From NCBI GenBank assembly GCA_003993805.1, contig RSEF01000019.1:2986201-3050200 (forward strand): a stretch of DNA of 64,000 nucleotides, given 5' to 3'. Within the stretch, counting starts at the first letter, position 1, and the number at the start of each line of letters is the position of its first letter. The notes under the pieces are model-generated. The model made no database searches. It was not told where the DNA came from and saw only the letters and a program-made list of their open reading frames with translations. Source of the stretch: Himantopus leucocephalus. Its lineage: Eukaryota > Chordata > Aves > Charadriiformes > Recurvirostridae. This document shows positions 35,301 to 47,300 of the stretch, piece after piece. Both the position numbers and the translations under genes were made by a program.

Positions 35301-38300
35301 TCACGCTCTGCCAGTAGCTGTTCGATGTGCTGCTGCTTCTCCTTCAGTGCCTCCTGGAGAGCTGTGGTGCCAGAGATTTTTCGGGCATATCGAGAAGAGG
35401 TCTCTGTCAGCTGGAAAAAGAGTTAAAAAGAGACAGGGGTGAAGGTATGTCCTTCCCTGTCTAGAGTAGCTTGAAGTCCCCTGTTAAATCCAGAATACAG
35501 CTCACCTACTGATCACAGAACCATAGAATAGTTTGAGTTGGAAGGGACCTTAAAGATCATCTAGTTCCAACCCCTTGCCATAGGCAAGGACACCTCCCAC
35601 CAGCCCAGGTTGCTCCAAGCCCCGTCCAACCTGGCCTTGAACACCTCCAGGGATGGGGTAGCCACAGCTTCTCTGGGCAACCTGCGCCAGTGCCTTCCCA
35701 CCCTCAGAGTAAAGAATATCTTCCTGATATCTAATCTAAATCTGCCCTCATCATTTATTAGGCTGTCCAGAGCTGTTGTTCTGGCTCTGGACCCTACAGG
35801 TGGGGTTAACAAGTCTGCGAAACATCTGGACACTGCTTGCAAGCTCAATAGCTCTGCTATGCTGCAATGAAAGGACCATTTCCCAAAGGACAGGATGTGG
35901 GGTGGGAATTAGGTCAGGAAAGACTATCATGTGTTGTATCACCTGCCTTCTTAAATGTGTATTATTGACGACCTGCACGGGTGCAGTCCTGAACAGCGAG
36001 CTCAGCTGGGAGGACTGATCTCAGCTGGAGACTGGTATGGGCTAGTTGGATCCACTCCCAGTGATGGATACTGCACTCTCGTCCCCAGCCAAGATGACTG
36101 CAGGTGTTATGCAGCACACGCTACGGCAGAGTCAGACCTTTGAATAATATTTTGCTGCCTGCTCTGGTGTCCGCCTGCTTGAATACCTTCCAAAGCACGT
36201 GGCATGTGATCCAGGACAGTGTCACCCCTCCACAGTAAGACGCAGTCGTTGCAGCAGCTTTCACATAGCTGTTCAACACAGCAGCACACTGCTACACAAC
36301 CACGTGGGACAAGAAACTATGGCATGTTTCTGCAGGGATCCTGTATAAAACCTGCTCCTGACATTGGAGCTGAGATTCGTCCCAATGCAAATAGAGTTCA
36401 GGCTCTTTAATGGTCACAATTGCTCAGTGTTTGTTTTGACTCTCGTGTCCACGAAGGGAGTCCTGTTTGTAAGGTGGGTAACAGTATCCCTCACTCCACT
36501 GCCCTCATCTCATTGACGGTGAAGGAGCAGCTGCCCCAGTGCAGCTGCTGAAACAAAACCCCAACCCTCCCACTTAGTGGAGCCGGGTCACGGCAGAAGT
36601 GGACCGTGGCTGCACAGTCTGTTAGAAAAAGCCACTTACCAGCCCGCTGCGGCTGGGCCGGCCCCCAACAGACGATGCCACCGAGCTGACAGAGCTGATG
36701 GAGGAGCTGCTGGGGCTGTGGGTTAAGGCAGACACTCCCATGGCCATTCGTTTGCTCTTCTTTGCCTTGGCAGGGCTGGTTGACGGGAACCCGATCCGGA
36801 TCACCTTGTGGATGGGAGCAAAGAGGCCAAACTTGGGAGGGCACTGAAAATACCTGTAATACAGGAGACGCACCGAGTCAGAAGCAGTAGAGCATCCATC
36901 TCGCCCAAGCCTCGCTAAGCAATATGCAACGCCGGCCCTCGGCTCATCTCTTGGCGCTTTGCTGTGACATTGTTTCCTGCGTGTGAGCGGTTGGATTACT
37001 CTCCTCTTGTGCCACTTAAAAGTAGTGGCAATCTCCATGTTTTCACTTGTTGCGCTTAAGTGGGGAAACCCAAGATAATTGCCACGCACTAGCTGCTGCG
37101 CACTTTGATGAGGTGCCAGGAAAGACCCATCTGGTAGTGTGGACGGCACAAAGATCCCAGTACATAAACAGATCCCAAAACCTGTGCGTGCTCTCTACCC
37201 TGCTTTGCAAGAAAGCCACAAAGCAAAGTGTGTTGAGTAAAAAGATCGGACTTACACAGCTCTGTATAAACTTTCCTCCCAAAACAGAAGGGGAAAATGG
37301 CAGCTCCTAACTTTGAAGCTAAAAATAGCATTACAGCGAACGCCAGCGTGTGCCATCTCCTCTCGGTGGCAGAGAAAAGGAAACTGGTTCCCATGCAAAC
37401 AAACTTAGAAAGACGCAAGCATAAAAAAGGGAGGATCAGATAATTACGGTGCAAGCTCTTTCCGCAATTGCAGTGAGTCTGATGATTATGTCTCTCTGGA
37501 GCCCTCTTTCAGAATACAAATGAGCCAAAACCCACAGAGTCAAACCTTGGAAACCCCTTCAGAGCTTGGGCCGACCGGCTCAAGCCAGGGTTTATCTGTT
37601 GCTGGCCAGCTGCACTGTGGCAAGTAAAACCAGAACAGCTCCAGGCGTCGCATCGCCTTGTTTCAAGGGAGCAGTCAATATAGAAAACTGTCTCCATTAA
37701 GAGTTCTTTCTCACAGGCTTCATAGTAAGGCTAAATACTGGGCCCTATAATAGCCTGTCTCATGTGAACATAAAAAACACCTCCTAATGAATAAATGACA
37801 CAAATCCAGCTTTCCTAGCACAAGTCCTCTCCCACCAGATGTGAGCAGCTGCTTCCCCAATTCACTTTTATTTTTAAGTGCTGGCAGCCACACGGCTGTG
37901 TCACAGGCACATCTCTGGGTGCTTGGGAGGCCAGAGAACAGCCTGATCTCCAGCCAGATGAGAAAGTGATTCGTTTTCAAACATCTGCTCAAGCTTGATT
38001 TTTTTCTATAACAATCTTTAAACTAACAAAACCAAACCTTCTACAATCCGAATATCACTTACCCCCTCTGCTTGCTGTTACCACAGGGTTCAGAAAACTG
38101 CAAGCTGACCTTGCTATGCAACAGAGACCCAAGGAAGAAAATCAGTCTGACCTCTTGCAAAACAGCCACAACCCTGCTCAGCATCATATTCTCCAACTGA
38201 AGTAGGCACAGCCCCTTCCACAGGTCTAAGCATAGACTGGTACTTGTGGCAGTACAGCAATGCCAGAGTCCCTCAAAAGCCCCCTGACAGCTCTTAGCAA

Positions 38301-41300
38301 GTCCAAACTTGCATCACGCTGCATTTCCTCACTTTCTTTCATTCCAGACTGGAAGTGGTTGCAATTAACTTTTATAGTTCAGAAGCAGGAACTGGGTCCA
38401 GAACACTTGGCAGCAAAGAAAAAAAAAAAATCTGCTTGAAATCTAAGAGCTGCTCTCACTGCGTGCTAAGGAGCATTATACCCACGTCACAGAAAAGATA
38501 CAGGGGAGGAAAAGTGGCATTGTGATGGCAATGCAAACTGCAGGTGGGAAACAGCACAGGAAATTTTGAAATAGATAAAAAAAGTCTTCAGTGTCCAAGG
38601 CCTGTAGCTGACGTGTTTCAGACTATGTGAAACCAAAGGCACGAGCAATTTAGTGGGCAAAGACTCCCACAGGAACAGAGGCAGAGAAGGAATAACAGTA
38701 AATAAGCAAGTAAAGGTTAACATACTAGAGACGACTAAGTGGAACTTGCTTGGCTTTGTGGATAAGAAACAAAAAAAACCACACCAGCATCTTTCTAGTC
38801 TCCTGTGCAGACAGAAAAGCAGACGCAGCAAACCTCACGGTGTCTTAGCAGCACCCATCTGACGTACGGAGAGGGGCTCACCACTGTGAAATCCTTCTCC
38901 TCTCAAGCACTGCTACTGAACCACAGCCTGCAGGCAGCCTCCGCCAGGAACCCACAAGCTGTTCAGGAAGTCCTGGCCCTTCATCCTTCCCTTGATGCAC
39001 ATGAAGACCTGGATGCCCTTCCTGAACCTGCAGGAAAATCAGCCACCCTCCTTCAAATTTCCCTGACTCAACCGGAGAACCCATGGCAGCAAAGATGGTG
39101 ACAGAGTCCTTTGCTCACTCATTTGCCCGCATGTTTGCTCCCCTACTTCCACCAGCCTCCACTGTCTCGATTGGCTTCTTTGGACCCGACTCCTGCTGTA
39201 CCAGACAGCTACTGCAGCAGCGAGCGCTGGTCTCAGGCAGCCAGGCGAAGGATGCTCACTAGATGGCAACCACCACCAAAGCAGAGAGACTCCAAAGTCC
39301 TGGGCGGTCTCTGCCCAGACTGATAACAAGGCCAAGTGCAAGGTCCTGCACGTGGGTCAGGGCAATNNNNNNNNNNNNNNNNNNNNNNNNNNNNNNNNNN
39401 NNNNNNNNNNNNNNNNNNNNNNNNNNNNNNNNNNNNNNNNNNNNNNNNNNNNNNNNNNNNNNNNNNAATTATTTTTCTCCTATTTCCCTCCCATGTTTGA
39501 GTTGCTCTCTCTGACCTCATTCTACTGCTCAGGAGTTGCCCAATACAAGAAACACTCTGGAATATGTTCTCTTTGTCAATGTGAAAAAGAGAGAGATGTG
39601 TCCAGAAGACACAGCATCCCAAATAACAGTGAATGCAGAAGTTCAATGCCTGCTTGGTCCAGGCATCCCCTTCCAAGGCCACGCTCTGTCCCACACCTCA
39701 CCACCAATTCTGTCCTCCTTTTGTCTTCTCCTGAGCCTGACCAGGAACACTTAGGGAGGGGACAAATCCTTGTCCTTTGCCTTTCTAGGGGGGCCCCGAG
39801 ATCAACTCACCAGCACGCGGTCTCCAAGCCGTAAGTCCTTCTCCCCTTTTTTCACAGACCCACTGTCCGAGAGGTTAGATCCAGACTCGTTCCCCGTCTT
39901 CATGGCGCTGTTCAGGACGCTCTCCCGCAGGGGGATGACGCGAGTGGAGAGAGGTGGCGTGGCCGTCCCCGAGTGCAGTGACAAGTTCTGAGCCGTCAGG
40001 GAGTCCACGGAGGGGGCGTCGCTCCCCGAGCCCTCGGCCACCGGCTGCCGCGTCAGCTTGGACGGTCGCGTAAAAATCCCCTGCAGTGGCTGGCATTCAA
40101 AGTAACGTACTCCACCGACGGAGCCATCATTCTTACCCACTGGGTCATCCAGAACGACCCCTGCCCACTGTCCTGGAGCAAATTGCGTCTCCCCAAGATA
40201 CTGGATCACACCTGGCTTCACTCCATTTACCCAGACACGTTCGCCCACCACAAAGTCTCCCAGGAAATCATCGCCCACTTCGGCAACCTTTGAACCCGAC
40301 TTCTCGGCGCTGGCGGTGGAGGTGGTACCCTGCTTGTGTAAAGGTGAGCCTGTGAATCAAGGGAAAAGAGGTTTTGGTATGAGGAGAAATCCTAAAAGCC
40401 AGCCAAAACACCAGGAAAGGGCATTTACAAAAAGGAAACATCTGGGACCATGACTTGGGTTGCAGGTTTACAGTAGGTGAAGGTTAAAACCTGAGCGACC
40501 CCATTACTTACACATCTTCCTCGGCAGGAAAGCAATCTGCACCGAAATCCCTGGACGCTGCCCAGTTTCTGCAGGTCTTGCACACAACATAAAGAACCAA
40601 TTCTATGTCTTCATCCCCCTTTATAATGCCCACTTACCCCCAGTCCCGGCACAGCACCAGAGGGTATTTTGCATGGCAGCACTAATGTGAATAAGCACAA
40701 AAAGACAGGAGTGGTGGTAGGTGCGTAAGGATCAAAAGGAGACCAATGAAGTGCTGCTTTGAAGAAAGATGCCAAAGCCACCCTTTCATCCAAAAAAAAA
40801 AATTATTTAAAAAAAAGAAATAAACGAGTGAGGTACTGATGTTTTAGTATCTGGTGCTATGAGAACTCCACGTGTCTGGATTCAGACAAACAGTCAGTCC
40901 AAGCATTGAGAGCCCCACCAAGGGCACTAATAACTCCTGTGGGACCATGCAGCTGCCTTTGCAAATTACTCAGTTTTCCCAGCTGCTGCTATGCCCTTTG
41001 CTGGAGCAGAACCCAGCAGTGAGCAGACACCTGGGGTATGTTCAGTATAAACAGCATGGCTATAAACAGGAAGCATCTACAAACCCTTCCACGCGCAGCC
41101 TTCCCGGAGCTGACACGCCATACACTGAACTCAATAAAACCTGCAACAAAGAACGCTCTTATTCCTGCATCGGCCCGTCAAGCCGAAGCCAGACCTCCAG
41201 CAACACTTTGCTGTGCTGGGAGAAGGAAAATTGCAGGTGATGCTGGAAATTTACTGTCCCACTCACACTCTTCAGCACATCCTTGATTGGCCAAACTCTC

Positions 41301-44300
41301 CATAATACACAAGGAGGCCCTTAAATATGTGACTGTCGCCTGAAGGGGAGCAAAGACAACCCGAGCAAACGAGTTAGCAGTGACCCCACTCTTGCTGACC
41401 CCAGTGTCAAACTCCTATCGCAAACTTTCAGCCCAGGCCCCGGGGGAGCGAAAGACAAGGACATATGGACTTCATTAAAACTCTCTGAAGGTTAAAGGGA
41501 GAGGTTAAGTAAAGCCCTAAGAGAAACCACGCAAGAGATTGGGGAAATAAGCTTGCAAAATAAGATCCAGAAGTCATATACCCTGAACCCTCAGTCATCC
41601 TCAGCTCTTGGCAGCACTGAGGTCCCACGTGTGCTTGAGGTAGGGTGTGTATGCACGAGACTTGGTCCCACATCCCCTGTGCTCAGTGAAAGCTATCTGG
41701 ACTCTTCAGTCAAACTTCAAGCTGAAATTTCTGGGTGCCACCAACCAGAAAATCCTAAAAACACATGCAGGATGAAATTTTTATTTGCTACCACACAAGG
41801 CTGACAGAGAAAGTCTAAGCAGCTGCAGAGACAAGCCAAACCTGAGTGCTTATCTGAAATGAACTGTGAAACTCGTTCAGCCTCAGCCATCACTATTGCT
41901 CAGCCATCACTATTGCTCAGCCTGCACCATTTCTAGAGCTCGTTCAGAAGTAATGGGCCTGACAGACCATGCTCAGCTCCTAGAAAGCCTGAAGAACATA
42001 AAAGCTCTCAAACTAAGATACTTCAAAGCTTTGCTAAAGGTCTAATGTCAGGGGAAAGAAAAAAGCACCAGTGCTTCAGTGCTATTATAAAGAATCTACA
42101 GTTTCTGCTAAACCAGCTGCATTAAGAGGGATTAAAATTGACACTTTGGTTCTCATTAGACTCCAGAGTCAACACTCTTGACAAATCCATATGGCACAAC
42201 TGCACCAGTTTGCTTGTTTGTGGCTCCTGGAAGACAGCAGTACCTCTGCCTGGTCCAAACCCCGTCTGGCCTGGGACAGAGCAGCAGTTAAGGCACCATC
42301 GTACAAACTCCTCTTATGATCAGAATGGCCTCCAACACGCTCACTAGGCTTGAGCTGGACCTGGATTGGGAAAGTTAGCCAAACGGGGCATGTAAGAGGC
42401 CCGCCCATCCCACGATGGGCACAGAAAGGGCAGTAGCAGAAATGCTGTTTCCAACCAAAAAGGTTAGCAGCAACTGAGTCCGCAGTGCTCCTGGAAAAGC
42501 TCAGCCAGCTTCCCCGGAGAAAGAGACACGCCGCAGTCCCTGAGCTGCCTTCTCTTGGCCTTTGGGCCCTGCTCTGAGAGCTTCCTCAACCTCACATGTT
42601 CTTCATTAACTCGTTTTTGGGTTGTTTTTTTTTTTTGGCAAATGCCTGACTTCCAAGCTTGTGTTACTCTCAATCTTGTGAAAGACAGTACCTCAAAAGG
42701 AGCTCTGTTAGGGGTATGGCATTACATCCAAGAACTAGTTTCACCTTAAAAACTGGAAAACAAAAGACTGTAAGGATGCTTAGAGCTTTTGAGCTTTACA
42801 AAAGACTTTAAATAAAAATGGGGCGGAGGGGGGGGTGAGGAAACAGGGTTCCATCCATGTGAACCATAAAGACAACCATAAGCAGAAAATAAGGCCATCA
42901 TTTTCATTTCAATGCTTAATAGCACAAGGCAGTAAAGCAGTTAGATTAGAAACCAACAAGTTATATTTAAAAAAAGACTCTTTGAGTTTAATAACCAGAG
43001 ATGACTACAGGGGTTTATGACCGACAACGTCTGTGGTATGTATACCTCTCCTTTCATGGGTATGAGAAAAAAGTTAAATTAGAAACACAACTTACATCCT
43101 GGTTTCATGCTCAGCAGAGTGCCGTAACACACAGATCTCATGCCGCTGACGTGTTTGCAACAGATATATGCAATGCGCCAAGCAGAATAGCCGAATTCAA
43201 CTCGACTGAACAGGGAACTATAAGCACAGAAGTCTGGCGGGGGTCTGCATCTGTATTCGAAAAAGATCAAAGCTTTTTTTCTAGTCCTACTGGAGCCTGA
43301 GTTTCAGCACACTAGCCGTCTTTATTAGGGCTGTTAGTTATCAATCCAGATACAGGTTACATGAGCTCTCACGAACACCTCTCCAATGCGGCTGGCATAA
43401 GCAAACCCTTCAGCGGTGAAGCTCAAGCAAAGAAAGGCAGGAAGGCTGCCCAAGGCCGAAAAAACAATGCAGCAGCATTCAAAACCACGTCTAGACTCAC
43501 CATATTTCACTGCAAGAGCAAACACCTTCAAAAAGTGACTTGACTGGAAAAAGAACAGTTCATTGGACTCTTGGCATAACATTGTGTTCCCCATAGAGCC
43601 AAAATTTTAGTAGGACTTTATACGCTTCGTTCATTTCAGGTGCCTGTCCGACAGGCAGGGCTGCCCAACTACAGTAATTACACCATCTCAAAGAAACACT
43701 CTAATTACAGGTTCCCAAGCAGAGCAGTGCAGTCAGAAGCGTTATTATTCTTTAGCGTGAGGTGAACGACTGAAAAAGATAGGATTTAAAAGTGAGGAAC
43801 TGCCAGGAGGTTCACCTTCTTCTTTATGGCCGTGCCGTAGAAACTTGTACTTTACATGACCTTCATTACCCACATATTGAATAATAACTAACCACCAACT
43901 TTCCTACGGTGCAGCTAACAGGCTTTTGTGCACTAGGGTGTCAGAGAGGCCAAGAGTCACTGTGATCAAGCTAACCCCATTCTTCTTGCCTTCAGGTCTG
44001 ATGGACTGATTAACCAGATGGCCAGACAACATCCAGAGTAGTCGAGTAGACTAAGCTCCGATACTCCCCCTTAGGGAGTCACCAGCCCTTCAGAAGGCAA
44101 AAGGTAGCGATGAGCAACTTGTCTTCGATCCCAGGAGTATCTTAGGATAGCCCAAAACAGGCATCAGATGACAGCACTGCTCTCCAAGACCTGACACCTG
44201 GAGTTACCCGCTCTCCAAGCAGCTCTTACAGCTTAGGGGAAAGCCACTCGAGTGCTCAGAATTCCTGAGCTTTCTCCAGCCTACAGGCACCTAAAAGAGC

Positions 44301-47300
44301 TGGTCTATGCCTGTGTCGTTTGGATTTGCTGTTTCTGGAGAAGAAAAATCTTCTTGTTCTAAGTCAGATTCCCCAATTAAACCCCAAGTTCTAAGAAACT
44401 CACTAACAGCAAAGCGAGGGTACAGATCTCAGATATGAAATTGGGAACAGAGCTACACAAGAGAAACAAACTCAACAAAACGTAGACAGAGTATCTCCTA
44501 CTCCAACCCTNGTCAGATTCCCCAATTAAACCCCAAGTTCTAAGAAACTTACTAACAGCAAAGCGAGGGTACAGATCTCAGATATGAAGTCGGGAACAGA
44601 GCTACACAAGGGAAACAAACTCAACAAAACGTAGACAGAGTATCTCCTACTCCAACCCTGCCATTACTTGATGATGGCTATCAAGAAGCCACACAAACTC
44701 TTTGAATGTCACTACTAGGCATCTAACTCAGCAGCTCACCTGGAAGCCAGCGATCTCCTTCTTGGTCCGAGAGGATCTCCCTCTGCTGCTCTGCCCAACA
44801 CAAACCTCGCTTGCCTGACGAGACTGCGACAGCAGCTCCTCCCTCCCTCCCTCTCGCTGGGACCAGGTTCCAAGACACGACAAGCAGTAAGCAGGATCTC
44901 TTCCACTCGGGCTTTCCAACTTTACAACCCTATTGTGTTCATTAGCTGGCTTATTCTTTTCGGTTTAAATGGTCTTCCTGTAGGTCACAGCTTTCAGGGC
45001 TGAACAACAATGTATAAATCAAAGTCATACGCAGCATCCACTAAACGCACATCTTATCCAACTCTAAATCTCTATTTTCCCTTTAGCTTTTGTAACGCCC
45101 ACGCATGATGCATTAATAATAACCACAGCAGACCCGGTGCTTAGGGCCCTTTTCTCAAACTCGTCCATCAGTTTTAGAGGCCCACGGTGACAGGGTACCC
45201 CACACTGACAGGGCACCAATACTTCAGGAGCCAAACAAATTCCTGTGAGCCAAGAGCTGGAGAGGTTATAGGTTTTAACCAAAGTTTCAGCCTGTTCACA
45301 TGGCTCTCGTTACCGTGTCAATGAAAGCCATGTGTCTGAAATCCCTGGAAGCGCAAGGACTTCTGCAAAGAGGAGATGGACTTTTCCAGCTCTTGGAAAC
45401 GTCTGCTGTAGGAAGGGGGGAACAGACAGCTTTGTAAGGAGAAGGAGCAAGAAACCTCCCTTCCGACAAGCTCTGAAAGTTGAAGCAGGAGGAACAGAGC
45501 ACTTGCTCCGCACCGTCAGCAGGAATAACCTTCTTTGCAGGATCCCCGATGAGATGCTCAGCCTCATGATATGTCTAAGTGCCATCCACGTCCAGTGAAA
45601 CCACGCAGCCTCTCACTCCCTCCATGTCTTTCGACCTCCCACAGCACTTCTGTTGCTCATTTCTTATCACTGAGCAATTGAAACAAAGGGGGAAGGAAAC
45701 TTGTTTCTGAATGGGAGGAGGGAGAGGAAGAGAAAAATAGTTTAGCATGAGAAGCGGTGCATAGTGAGGGTTGCCCATGTATTTCCTACTCCCTGCAGAA
45801 CCCTTTTGTAATGTTACCGTTCCCGAGACACATGCCAGGCACCCCAACTGCCAAAGAAATCAGAAATGCAACAGCCTGTTGTGTTGCCATGGAAATCAGG
45901 AGACAGGCAGTTAATTGATAAAATGGAGGCACATTAGATTTAAAAGAAAAAAAAAACAAAACAAAACTAAAAGAGAAAAAAGAGATATACCAGAGAGGAG
46001 TCTTGTGCCAAGAAGGGAGGGAGAAATGAGAAAACATGTGATATTTACAAAAAGAGCTTTACAATGCCCCCAGGAGAGGTCTTTTTCCTTCTGCATTTTA
46101 ATTTTCACAGGTTTTTACCCTCAAATCCCACTACATCACAAGACAGCCTTACAAGTAGCACAGAATTGCCTGTCCGCTCCCGGGCTGCGTTCCCTCTCCA
46201 TGGCAATCAACAAGCTTCTCACCCGCTAGCCAGCCAGAAGAGCTGTACCGGCCTGGCAGAGGGTCACTGTCACAAGACCTGAAGACACTACAGCCTCATC
46301 TCACTGGCCAACGCTATAGATGTCCCTAACCTGTGACAGGGCAGCATGCCTTGCAGCTCGTGAGCATCTCTGAGTGCGCAGCCCTGCGACCAAACTAACT
46401 AGTAAAAAACCTGCAGTGCCAGCTCTGCTGCCTCCCAGCGCGGGCAGGGCTTCAGGACAGCCCTGTGACCGGGGACCGTAATGCCCGTTTGAAGCCAAGA
46501 CAGATTTTGTCAGCTGGAAAACCCCACTGCTGGTCACAGGGAATAATATATGTTTTTACTGCCACAAGGATCAGGGAAGAGCCCACGAGGCGCAAGAGCA
46601 GCCTGGCTCGCTGCATGCGATGCGCAGGTGATGACGTGGGGACATGGTCTCAGCTGGAACATCGGACACTGCCCCTGTTTAAGCTGCAGCCCGTACTCAG
46701 GGCACCAAACACTTGTGGCAGATGATAGTTTCCCACTCAACAGACCACCACCCTCCACTAAGAGCTGGAGGCGTAGAATAGCAGTGTGTTGTCTTTACAA
46801 CCAAGCGCCTATCACCCCCGGCTCTGTTTTTTTTACCCGTTGCTCTTAAATTGCAATTATTGTAAGCCTGTCTGGGTCTGCAGTACCATTTCACCTCCAA
46901 CCATAATACTACAGAAATTCACTACATGATGGACAGCAGAGCTGATTAGAGCTTCCCCTACAGAGAGGGGAACGAAGAAGGACAGCCCAGAGCATCCTTT
47001 GACAAAGCCTCAGTCCCTCTCGACTACAGGAGCTCGTCTACTGGGCAAGAGACAAGAAGGAACAACCTGTTGCACTTCCAGGAGCTGCCACCTGCGCCGG
47101 CAAGGAGACAGGGCTTCATTTGATAGGACGAGGGGTAACAGTTTTAAAGTGAAAGAGGGGAGATTTAGATGAGATATCAGGAAGAATTTTTTCCCTGTGC
47201 GGGTGGTGAGCCCCTGGCGCAGGTTGCCCCGAGAAGCTGTGGCTGCCCCATCCCTGGAGGTGTTCAAGGCCAGGTTGGACGGGGCTTGGAGCAACCTGGG

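Larger units (their letters stand above)
36854..39810 (-). other. CLIP2: CLIP2 interval that should contain the missing CAP-Gly 2 exon
   Basis: Between the CAP-Gly 1 exon and the second half of CAP-Gly 2 the family has an exon of about 128 nt encoding VGGTKxGVVR...WCGVELDEP...GKNDG. I scanned the minus strand of this 3 kb interval for its most conserved words and found none. The interval contains a 100-N gap and a CR1 fragment that runs into the gap. Confidence 0.8.

Noticed and set aside
36640..40349. CLIP1 instead of CLIP2
   Set aside because: CLIP2-specific strings ([48 protein letters not shown]) are present, and CLIP1's C-terminal zinc-knuckle cysteines are absent.
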